Source of the DNA: Crocinitomicaceae bacterium | GTDB taxonomy: Bacteria > Bacteroidota > Bacteroidia > Flavobacteriales_G > Salibacteraceae | Direction: 5' to 3' | Length of the DNA: 64,000 nt | NCBI GenBank assembly: GCA_002713215.1 | Contig: PAVO01000007.1 | Location: 186,001 to 250,000, forward strand | Shown: piece by piece, positions 54,928-62,776 of the stretch | Position numbering within the stretch: the first letter of the stretch is position 1 | How the letters are laid out: each line of letters begins with the position of its first letter | Notes under the pieces: generated by a model | Seen by the model: the letters and a program-made list of their open reading frames with translations, nothing else | What the model was told of the DNA's origin: nothing | The model's database searches: none | Program-made: the position numbers and the translations under genes

Positions 54928-56061
54928 TTACTTTCTGTTATCAATATACGACTGAGCGATAGAAACGATACGCTCCGCATTCTGTTGCCAAATGAACCCT
55001 CTTTCCTTCAGACGCTCAAATGCAGCGTCTCGTTTAGCGCTGTGCATTGCGAAATTTTGAACAGCTTCTTCAAGCGCAGTCTCAAATTCACCTTCGTCGA
55101 AAAGGATGGCTGTGCCGTCATCCAAAATTTCTTCAATGTTCTTCATTCGCGGGGCTACAATAAGACTCTTTGCCACCATGTACTCAAACATCTTAAGTGG
55201 TGATGCATATTCCGTTACTGCTGGTTGCAGTGTTATATCGAAGTCTTTCACCCGTTCAAAGACATCTTCTCTTCCTAGTAAACCGGTAAACTCCACTTTG
55301 TCGGCTACACCCAAGCTTTCCGCTTTGGCTTTAAGCTCATCCACAACATTGCCGTTACCAACACATACGAGGCGAAGATCTTTTTCTTGGTTTCTGGCCA
55401 GAACCTCAATAGCCTTTTCTACACCGCAGGTAAGATGCATAAAACCAACGAAACCTATGGTCACATTTGTCTTTTCATGTACATCTCTGCTTTCAAACCG
55501 CTCAAGAACTTGTTTGCGAATACCATTGTGAACAACGGTGATGCGATTTTCAGGAACATTCACTTTTCTCAAATGCTCAGCAAGTACATCTGTCACAGGA
55601 AGGACGTGATCTGCACCTCGCCAGGTGAAATTCTCAACTGCTTTTGCAAAGGATGGAAGCCCCAAACCACCACTGAATCGTTCTCGCTCTTCTTTTAGCG
55701 GTGCGTTAACTTCCAATATCAATGGAATTTTGAAGATCTTGCTGATAACAATGCCAGCAGGCTGATACAGGTTGTAGCGCTCGTAGATTACGTCCGGTCG
55801 GTCTTTTTTTATTTGTTTAATAAGCTTGAATGCTGCAATGGCGCTGTAACCTAACTCCATAAGCTCGTAGACAGCTTTAGGCAGTTTTTTCTTCAGCTTG
55901 GTAACAAAACCACCATCGTGACCAAAGTCTCCACTCTCGGCAACATCAGGGCCTATAACGCTAACCTCATGGCCTAGCTCTTTCAGTGCACTAACGATTT
56001 CATCGATATGAACAAACTGCCCATCCTTGGACGCAATTCGGTGATGGTAAAGTATTTTCAT
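54928..56061 (-). CDS. Glycosyltransferase family 4
   Basis: 377 residues of the GT-B type. The N-terminal donor-proximal region has DVIYERYNLY, the C-terminal half has FVGFMHLTCG and the acidic SPLKMFEYM-NIEEIL pattern of GT4 enzymes. Transfers a sugar to the growing EPS repeat unit; substrate unknown. It is part of the 62531-53464 run. Its ribosome-binding site reads GACAAGGATGTC, a hairpin with AAGGAT loop. Confidence 0.88.
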   Translation of the reverse strand: MKILYHHRIASKDGQFVHIDEIVSALKELGHEVSVIGPDVAESGDFGHDGGFVTKLKKKLPKAVYELMELGYSAIAAFKLIKQIKKDRPDVIYERYNLYQPAGIVISKIFKIPLILEVNAPLKEERERFSGGLGLPSFAKAVENFTWRGADHVLPVTDVLAEHLRKVNVPENRITVVHNGIRKQVLERFESRDVHEKTNVTIGFVGFMHLTCGVEKAIEVLARNQEKDLRLVCVGNGNVVDELKAKAESLGVADKVEFTGLLGREDVFERVKDFDITLQPAVTEYASPLKMFEYMVAKSLIVAPRMKNIEEILDDGTAILFDEGEFETALEEAVQNFAMHSAKRDAAFERLKERGFIWQQNAERIVSIAQSYIDNRK

Positions 56062-56073
56062 GACATCCTTGTC
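56062..56073 (-). promoter_or_regulatory. GGA hairpin at the glycosyltransferase-4 ribosome-binding site
   Basis: Minus strand GAC-AAGGAT-GTC directly before the start at 56061; close to the CsrA consensus ACARGGAUGU. Confidence 0.45.
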
Positions 56074-56091
56074 CTATGTATTTCCATTAGC

Positions 56092-57963
56092 CTACCGGCT
56101 TGTTAAAAATTTACCTAAAACACTGAGAGACCACAGTGTTACGCCTGCATTTTGTTTGCAGCTTCGGTGGTTGGCGATTAAATCCAATATTGTCTTTTCT
56201 TCGAATAACCCTGAATCCATCAGACCTTCACTCGCCACCATTGAATAAACATCTCTGAAGGAATACTCCCTGAACCATTGATCCAAAGGTGATGTGAACG
56301 ACTTCTTTTTGCGAGCCATCATTTCTTGGTTCACAAACGACTTAGACCATTGCCTAAGCTGCTTCTTATTGTCACCCCAACCCATATTTACTTTATGAGA
56401 TTGGCTAAGTGCTGCGTCAACAAGATCATTATCAAGGTAAGGGACGCGTGCTTCTAAACCGTGTGCCATTGTCGCTCTGTCCACCTTGGTTAAAACAGAG
56501 CCCGGCAAATACGTTCTCATATCAAGATACTGAACAAGCTTCATCGGAGAGCCGATCGAAAACCCTTTAGCCATCTGTTCAAAGTCATGTTCAGTGCGCC
56601 ACCCAGACAAATCTCCTTTCATGGCGCTTGAATACAAGTTATCTAAAGCATTTCTAGGTGTCATTGACATGGCCAGCACATATGCACGAGCCAATGGGCA
56701 CGTAACCGCGTCAGAGAATCGGCTAATTTTACCGAGAGCACCAGAATTAGACAGATGCCCCTTTAGTGACTTTGAGATCAGTGAAAAAATCGCTGGTGAA
56801 AGTCGCCCAACAGCCTGTTCAAAGCGCAGTAGGCGATGATTACGATAACCAAAGAAAAGCTCATCCGCACCGTCACCAGACAGCACGACGTCGATGTCTT
56901 TTTTTGCAGTCTCAGACAGATGAATCATCGGTAGCGCTGCATTATCAGCGAATGGTGTAGTGTAAGCGTTAAGCAAGAGCTCTTGTTGTTTCAACAATCG
57001 ATTATCGAATTGAATCGCTGTAGGGATTGCACCCAATCTATGAGCAGTTTCCAGAGCGATCGCTGCTTCATCATTTTGGCTAAAATCAAATCCAGCTGAA
57101 TAGGTCCTAAAAGAAGCGTTCTGTTGCCCAATGTAAATTGAAGATAGTAGCGTACTATCTAAGCCACCCGACAAAAAGCCACCAACAGGAACATCGCCCA
57201 TGCTTTGCCTCTTTACAGCTTGAGATAGCAGCGAGACCCCATCAGATTGTGAAATGATGCCAGTATTGCAGGCCATAGCATCTTGAGGATCCCAGAAAGT
57301 CGACCTTTTAGCATAAACCGACGATGTATATTGGATAGTCTCCCCAGGAAGAAGCTGATACACCCCCTCAAAGAAGGTCATGTCACCATGTACGTAACCG
57401 AGCGTCAGGTATGCGTCAATCGCTCTTCTATTGATGATTCGATTGCGTCCGAAATAAACATCGATTGCCTTTATGTCTGAAGCAAAAACAGTTTCACCAT
57501 TGTTTCCTTGAGCAAAGAAAAGCGGCTTAATACCGAATCTATCTCTAGCCGCAAATAAGCGGCGCTTTTTCGAATCCCAAAGAACAAATGCAAACATCCC
57601 ATTAAAACGCTTCACTGCGGATTCTGGCCCCCAGTAAGAGCACGCTTTCAATAAAACCTCAGTGTCCGAGTCAGAATAAAAATGAACACCAAGCGATTCA
57701 AGTTCAAGGCGCAATTCACGGTAGTTGTAAATTTCACCGTTATAAACCAGGCAATCTAAGCCGTCACCCGACGTCATTGGCTGTTTACCAGCGTTAATAT
57801 CAACGATACTTAAACGCTGGTGAGCCATCGCCACATTAGGAATGATGTGAGTTCCCGATTCATCAGGGCCGCGACGAGCAATACTTTGACGCATTGAATT
57901 TAGTAAATTCGCGTCAAATGCATGCCCGTGGTTAGGATGGTATACGGTGACAAAACCACACAT
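56092..57963 (-). CDS. XrtA-associated asparagine-synthase-like amidotransferase
   Basis: 623 residues. MCGFVTVYHP puts the nucleophile Cys at position 2, as in class II glutamine amidotransferases; SGGLDSTLL near residue 270 is the ATP-pyrophosphatase loop. Proteins of this kind occur in nearly every XrtA/PEP-CTERM locus, probably amidating a polysaccharide sugar. The start has no clear ribosome-binding site, but the stop of the preceding gene at 57969 is five bases away, so translation is coupled. Confidence 0.88.
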   Translation of the reverse strand: MCGFVTVYHPNHGHAFDANLLNSMRQSIARRGPDESGTHIIPNVAMAHQRLSIVDINAGKQPMTSGDGLDCLVYNGEIYNYRELRLELESLGVHFYSDSDTEVLLKACSYWGPESAVKRFNGMFAFVLWDSKKRRLFAARDRFGIKPLFFAQGNNGETVFASDIKAIDVYFGRNRIINRRAIDAYLTLGYVHGDMTFFEGVYQLLPGETIQYTSSVYAKRSTFWDPQDAMACNTGIISQSDGVSLLSQAVKRQSMGDVPVGGFLSGGLDSTLLSSIYIGQQNASFRTYSAGFDFSQNDEAAIALETAHRLGAIPTAIQFDNRLLKQQELLLNAYTTPFADNAALPMIHLSETAKKDIDVVLSGDGADELFFGYRNHRLLRFEQAVGRLSPAIFSLISKSLKGHLSNSGALGKISRFSDAVTCPLARAYVLAMSMTPRNALDNLYSSAMKGDLSGWRTEHDFEQMAKGFSIGSPMKLVQYLDMRTYLPGSVLTKVDRATMAHGLEARVPYLDNDLVDAALSQSHKVNMGWGDNKKQLRQWSKSFVNQEMMARKKKSFTSPLDQWFREYSFRDVYSMVASEGLMDSGLFEEKTILDLIANHRSCKQNAGVTLWSLSVLGKFLTSR

Positions 57964-57968
57964 ACAGG

Positions 57969-58775
57969 TTACTCGAATCGTCCGAGACGACGATACAGGC
58001 CTTTCAACCCAAAGAAGTAACCGTATTTTTTGAATAAGTAGAACAAACCGCCTAAATGCGAGAAATGAAATTTTGACAATTTAAAACCGCGTGAAAGCTC
58101 CTGTGCGTCATGAATTACACTTGCTTCCGGCACATAGTGTATTTGATATCCTGCCTGCCATACTTGCATGCAGTAATCTACGTCTTCAGGAGAGTAAAAG
58201 ATGTTTTCATCAAATCCACCAACGGAATCCACCGCATCGCGCTTCAAAAGCCAGCAAGCGCTAATAGCGTAATCTACATCAGTTGCTGAGTAGCTTTCGT
58301 GATCTTCACTCGCTTGCATTTTGTTTAAAGAAAGGAATCGCTCTACTTTTCGTTTTAGCGTCGGGAAAACATCCACTGACTTTTGGAATCGACCATCATC
58401 ATAGAAAAGCTTGGGTGCAACCATCCCAACCTTAGGGTGGTTGTTCAAGTAATCTACAAGCGTATTTAAAGCATCTGGCTCGATATAAGCATCTGAATCA
58501 AGCACAAGCACATAGCGACCCTGACTAACATCAAGAGCTGCATTTCTGCTAACTGTCGTGCCGGTGTTGTGCTCAAAATAAATAGGTTTAATGAGTTCGG
58601 GGTACTGTTCGACCTTTGCCTTTAACATGCCAACACTATTGTCGGACGAACCATTTTCAACAACAATAATCTCGCTATCTTCATTGTAGTTTTTAAGGGT
58701 CGCGGCAAGTGTATCCAAACACCGATCTAACGTGCGCTGAGAATTAAAACTCAGTATCACAACTGAAAACAACAT
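57969..58775 (-). CDS. Glycosyltransferase family 2
   Basis: 268 residues, GT-A fold. VVENGSSDNS near residue 40 and LDSDAYIEPD near 92 are the nucleotide-sugar and metal-binding motifs of GT2. EPS assembly role. Its ribosome-binding site lies in ATTAC-AAGGAT-GTAAT, the best CsrA-like match in the window. Confidence 0.9.
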   Translation of the reverse strand: MLFSVVILSFNSQRTLDRCLDTLAATLKNYNEDSEIIVVENGSSDNSVGMLKAKVEQYPELIKPIYFEHNTGTTVSRNAALDVSQGRYVLVLDSDAYIEPDALNTLVDYLNNHPKVGMVAPKLFYDDGRFQKSVDVFPTLKRKVERFLSLNKMQASEDHESYSATDVDYAISACWLLKRDAVDSVGGFDENIFYSPEDVDYCMQVWQAGYQIHYVPEASVIHDAQELSRGFKLSKFHFSHLGGLFYLFKKYGYFFGLKGLYRRLGRFE

Positions 58776-58791
58776 ATTACATCCTTGTAAT
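58776..58791 (-). promoter_or_regulatory. Best CsrA-like hairpin, at the GT2 ribosome-binding site
   Basis: ATTAC-AAGGAT-GTAAT (minus strand), a perfect 5-bp stem that contains UACAAGGAUGU, matching all but the first base of the CsrA consensus RUACARGGAUGU, and ends directly at the ATG at 58775. Confidence 0.6.
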
Positions 58792-58803
58792 TTTTATGTC
58801 GGG

Positions 58804-60216
58804 TCAATCGTTAACCCGAACCTCTCCACTATCCGTGTGGCTAGGAGTCAGGCGAAGTTCCACCTGACCGCCAAAATCTCGACCTAGCAGTCGCGATATT
58901 GTTTGGGACAATTTTACATTAATCCCACCAACAATAAAAGACCCGTCAACAACATATCTGCGGTACAATACGGACTTACGACCCTTTAAATCAACTAAAA
59001 CAAATTTATCCCACATACCATCTTTGTCAGATACACGAGATTGTGACTGAATACTCCAAACTTCCTTGTTGAATAGCTGATTTTCATAGCTAATCAGTTT
59101 CTTTCCAGATGCCTCAGTAATGTAAGTTGCAACAACTCTGAACATGCCATCTTTATAGGTTTTCTCAACATCATCAGCATATGGAAACTTTGCACCCAGC
59201 GGATCATTGATAAATTCCAATGTTTTAACTCTAACTTTAGAATCATAATTCTGTTGCAATTGTTCAGCCTTACCGTCAAGGTAACCTGACGCGATAACCG
59301 TTGGCACCAGCAACAACAACAGAGCAGCAACGCCTTTACTCGGACGACCTTTAATTAGGTCAATATATTGCATCTTGTTTTCATGAGCAGGCACCGGATC
59401 CGACCAAAAGTGACCGACTGCGAATAAAATTGCCAAGATAACGACAAAAAATATCCAGCCATAAACTAAATGATCAAAACCTGTTGCGGCTTCAACGTTC
59501 CCCCAATGGGCAACCATGATTATCAGAAACACACGAATGCCATTTGCGATCAGAGGAACCAATACCCCTAGCCCCATAAACACAACTCGCTTATATGACT
59601 TCTGCATGTAGGTAAAGGCATAGAATACAGACACTACGAACGTTGAAATCAGAAAGTTAATGCCACTGCACGCTTCAGCTACACGAAAATCAGCGGCTGA
59701 AATCGATATGTACCACCCATTATGAAGCACAGGAACCCCTACTAGGCGCAGCATCCACACTGACATATCAGCAGTAATTGACTGCAAGTAGGGAACAAGA
59801 AAATCACCGAAAGGTATACAGAGAAAACATAAGGTTAGTGGCACTCTATAAAACCAAAGGTAACGCCACCCGGCCTTAAACAGAACCAGCATCGGGATAA
59901 GTGCTATAAAAACAAGTTGTTCCAGAACATTAATCATTGATTGGCTAGCGACAAGCAAAGCACCAGACCACATAACTGAAATAAGCGACGCAGGGAGCAG
60001 TGGCAGTGGGTTTCTTGAAAAGTTAGGCTTATCCATTTGAACTGCCATCATGGCCACCAATGGAAGCACAAACATTCCATGCATATAGGTATCAGTTGAA
60101 ACCCACAACCAAACCATTTGGAAGAGAGAATCACTGACTGCGAAACCTGCTGCTACTAAAACAACCAGCAGCAGCCCGTCTATGTTCCCGAGAGAATAGT
60201 TACCCTTAGTTGCCAT
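58804..60216 (-). CDS. xrtA: Exosortase A (XrtA/EpsH) fused to EpsI-like domain
   Basis: 470 residues. About eight membrane helices to residue 270, with Cys183 in VAEACSGINFL, Arg228 in ANGIRV and His249 in GFDHLVYGW, the exosortase catalytic triad. The C-terminal soluble part (about 310-470) is EpsI-like. It should cleave PEP-CTERM tails such as those of the proteins at 32070 and 33129 and attach them to a surface structure. The length is normal for the fused XrtA form. Its start overlaps the context of the preceding deacetylase stop (60226). Confidence 0.93.
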   Translation of the reverse strand: MATKGNYSLGNIDGLLLVVLVAAGFAVSDSLFQMVWLWVSTDTYMHGMFVLPLVAMMAVQMDKPNFSRNPLPLLPASLISVMWSGALLVASQSMINVLEQLVFIALIPMLVLFKAGWRYLWFYRVPLTLCFLCIPFGDFLVPYLQSITADMSVWMLRLVGVPVLHNGWYISISAADFRVAEACSGINFLISTFVVSVFYAFTYMQKSYKRVVFMGLGVLVPLIANGIRVFLIIMVAHWGNVEAATGFDHLVYGWIFFVVILAILFAVGHFWSDPVPAHENKMQYIDLIKGRPSKGVAALLLLLVPTVIASGYLDGKAEQLQQNYDSKVRVKTLEFINDPLGAKFPYADDVEKTYKDGMFRVVATYITEASGKKLISYENQLFNKEVWSIQSQSRVSDKDGMWDKFVLVDLKGRKSVLYRRYVVDGSFIVGGINVKLSQTISRLLGRDFGGQVELRLTPSHTDSGEVRVND

Positions 60217-60225
60217 ATCAGTGAC

Positions 60226-61101
60226 CTACTTATTTAAACCAAAGGCTTCAGCGATCGACACCCAACTGAAATCAGTGCTTAGTGCTGCGATCTTTTTCTC
60301 CATGCGGCCCAGGTTCACATAGTGTCTGAACTTCGACTTTAATGGCGCACCACCAATTTTGGGTTGGTCCGCATCAATTTCCCAAGGGTGGAAATAGAAA
60401 ATGTACGGTACATTGTGTTCTTTGTGGAATTGCTTGATGGCCATTTTGCTCAGTGCATATGGCATTAAGCGGAAGTACCCACCACCACCGACAGGAAGTT
60501 TACGCCCCTTCAATTCAATAGTGGCTTGGGGAAGTTCAAGTAATCCAGGCACTGGCTCGTATGGTTCATCTGGCCAATTAGGTGTTCCGTAGTGATCATG
60601 AATAACAGGGTATGTACTGGAGCTATATCGATGACCAGTCTCCTGCAACACTTCGAAGGCCCATTGGTTTTTTTCACATATTGAAAAACTTGGAGCGCGA
60701 TAACCCAATATCTCCTGACCACCAATATCTTCAAGCAAGGCTTTGGTAGATGAAATATCATTGAGGAATTCGCCACGACTTAAATCAGTCACTCGTTGAT
60801 GATAAAACCCATGACTTGCCAGTTCATGGCCACCAGCAACAATGCGCTTAATTAGATCAGGGTGATTTTTAGCAACATAACCGAGGGTAAAGAATGTCGC
60901 CTTTACGCCTTTAGATGCAAACAAATCAAGAATACGATCTGTACTTTGCACAATACGAGATTCATGGTTAACCCAGTCCTCGCGCTTTACACAGTGTTCA
61001 AATGCACCTACTTGGAAATACTCTTCAACATCAACGCTCATTGCGTGCATTGGCCGTAGGTTAACCTGAGTGCTCGTTGCACCACTTTCCATTTGTTTCA
61101 T
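60226..61101 (-). CDS. XrtA-associated polysaccharide deacetylase
   Basis: 291 residues. SVDVEEYFQVG (catalytic Asp), GGHELASHGFYHQRV (metal-binding HxxxxH), GYRAPSFSI and FYFHPWEID are the NodB-type deacetylase motifs, with a C-terminal DUF3473-like part. It removes acetyl groups from the EPS in the periplasm or cytoplasm. The start at 61101 follows AAGGAAG. The ribosome-binding site is enclosed in TGAC-AAGGAA-GTCA. Confidence 0.92.
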   Translation of the reverse strand: MKQMESGATSTQVNLRPMHAMSVDVEEYFQVGAFEHCVKREDWVNHESRIVQSTDRILDLFASKGVKATFFTLGYVAKNHPDLIKRIVAGGHELASHGFYHQRVTDLSRGEFLNDISSTKALLEDIGGQEILGYRAPSFSICEKNQWAFEVLQETGHRYSSSTYPVIHDHYGTPNWPDEPYEPVPGLLELPQATIELKGRKLPVGGGGYFRLMPYALSKMAIKQFHKEHNVPYIFYFHPWEIDADQPKIGGAPLKSKFRHYVNLGRMEKKIAALSTDFSWVSIAEAFGLNK

Positions 61102-61105
61102 TAGT

Positions 61106-61119
61106 TGACTTCCTTGTCA
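61106..61119 (-). promoter_or_regulatory. GGA hairpin at the deacetylase ribosome-binding site
   Basis: TGAC-AAGGAA-GTCA (minus strand) encloses the ribosome-binding site just upstream of the start at 61101. Confidence 0.45.
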
Positions 61120-61130
61120 CTGTGGGTCGA

Positions 61131-62531
61131 TTATCGACCTCGTCCAAATAATACGACTTCGACAGTTCTGATCAGGATGAAAAAATCCAGCAGAATACTT
61201 CTGTGCTTAATGTAATAGAGGTCAAATTTCAGCTTCTCCAAGCTGTCATTTACGCTCGCACCATACGGGTATTTCAATAGTGCCCAACCTGTAAGCCCGG
61301 GTTTAACTGAGTGTCGATAGTCATAGAAAGGGATATCATTCGATAGTTCTTCTACAAACTCGGGACGCTCTGGGCGAGGTCCTACGAAGTTCATGTCACC
61401 ACGAAGAACGTTAATCAACTGAGGCAGTTCGTCAATACGATATTTACGTAAAATACGCCCAACTCGCGTAACGCGCATGTCGTTTTTCTGAGCCCACTGA
61501 GCACCATCTTTCTCGGCATCCTTGCCCATAGAGCGAAACTTTAAAATTTCATAATGGCGACCATTCAAACCAACTCGGCGCTGTTTGTAGAAAACTGACG
61601 CCTTGGTTTTTCTTCCATCATCAAAATAAATCGCAATTACAGCGCCAAGCATCAGTGGCCAACTCACAGCAACCAACATAAAAGCTAAGACAAGATTTAT
61701 GATATTGCTGAGCGCCTCGAAACCAAATCGGTTGAAGCGAAATCCATTAGAGAACAATAACCATTCTGGTTGCATGCGTTCTACTGCAATCTGACCCAGT
61801 TCAACTTCGATGAAGTCTTCCATCTCAATAACGTCAACACCGCGCATTTTGCAGTTGAGTAAAGCCCCCATAGGCGCCAACTCATCTTTATCATGAGCCA
61901 TTACAATGACGTCAGGTGCCAAATTGTTGAGTTGCTCGTCAATCGAGCCTTCATCTGCTAACTGGATAAGCGTTTCATTGTCACCCACTTCATTTGAAAC
62001 ACTTTCTGTCAAAGGGATGAACCCCAGTAGTTCGAAATGCTTTCTATCACTTTCTCGACGCATTCTGCGGGTTATGAAGGCTGCTCTTTCTCCGGATCCT
62101 AAAACTAAAATCTTGCGCTTTGAAAACTGCAACCCACCATGGAAAATACCCCAATAACGCCAAGTGGCATGCAATATAGTTGTGATCCCCAAAACTAAAG
62201 ACATGAATACAACAGGGAGCTCCCCATCACTAAATGTAGTGTGGATTATTGATGCAGTTGCAATAATGAGGGCCATACTGATGGCAATACGTCTAACGAC
62301 ACCTCTGATACTCTCTCGTATCTTTGTTTCGTATAAACCAAGAGCAAGGTGGCCGAGAGGGATCCCGACAACAATGAGTGACAGGGCAAGAAAATGCTCG
62401 CCGCAGTTTGTTTGTTGAATTGAGAAAGCGTTGTAGATACCGATCGAGGCAAATAGAGCTAAACCTAGCGACAAAGTATCAAATAGAAAATATAGTACGT
62501 GCTTTAAAAAGCGGCCGCGTCCATTCGACAT
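61131..62531 (-). CDS. epsB: XrtA-type undecaprenyl-phosphate sugar transferase (EpsB)
   Basis: 466 residues. Four or five N-terminal membrane helices (about 10-120), a Rossmann-like middle domain (KILVLGSGERAA near 145) and a C-terminal sugar-phosphate transferase core (KFRSMGKDAE, YRIDELPQLINVLRGDMNFVGPRPERPEF). It starts the EPS repeat unit on the lipid carrier, first gene of the minus-strand EPS operon. The leader holds two GGA hairpins, see 62532-62776. Confidence 0.92.
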   Translation of the reverse strand: MSNGRGRFLKHVLYFLFDTLSLGLALFASIGIYNAFSIQQTNCGEHFLALSLIVVGIPLGHLALGLYETKIRESIRGVVRRIAISMALIIATASIIHTTFSDGELPVVFMSLVLGITTILHATWRYWGIFHGGLQFSKRKILVLGSGERAAFITRRMRRESDRKHFELLGFIPLTESVSNEVGDNETLIQLADEGSIDEQLNNLAPDVIVMAHDKDELAPMGALLNCKMRGVDVIEMEDFIEVELGQIAVERMQPEWLLFSNGFRFNRFGFEALSNIINLVLAFMLVAVSWPLMLGAVIAIYFDDGRKTKASVFYKQRRVGLNGRHYEILKFRSMGKDAEKDGAQWAQKNDMRVTRVGRILRKYRIDELPQLINVLRGDMNFVGPRPERPEFVEELSNDIPFYDYRHSVKPGLTGWALLKYPYGASVNDSLEKLKFDLYYIKHRSILLDFFILIRTVEVVLFGRGR

Positions 62532-62776
62532 AGCAGTTGTCCTTCCTTGAACATTCTGTTTTCCTTAACAGTCCCTATAGTAACAAAAAATCTGACACCC
62601 AGCGGTCGAGCAATAAGAAAATGTCAAATTTCTTTACGCTAATTGAACGAGGGAGATTTTTTATGGTAAGATACATCCGTTTGCAGTTGTGTGATTTCAA
62701 TGAATGAAATCAAAGCACAAGCAAGCAATTTATTTTCATGGAAGAAATTAACAACTGACACAACAGGATGTGAAAG
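62532..62776. promoter_or_regulatory. Divergent EPS promoter region with GGA hairpins
   Basis: On the minus strand, the leader of epsB contains CTGTT-AAGGAA-AACAG (62571-62556), a perfect 5-bp hairpin, and GTTC-AAGGAA-GGAC (62552-62539, one G-U pair) at the ribosome-binding site. On the plus strand the chain-length gene has CACA-ACAGGA-TGTG (62759-62772), with AGGA as the ribosome-binding site, seven bases before the ATG at 62777. Candidate minus-strand -10 is TACTAT near 62576-62582. Confidence 0.55.
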
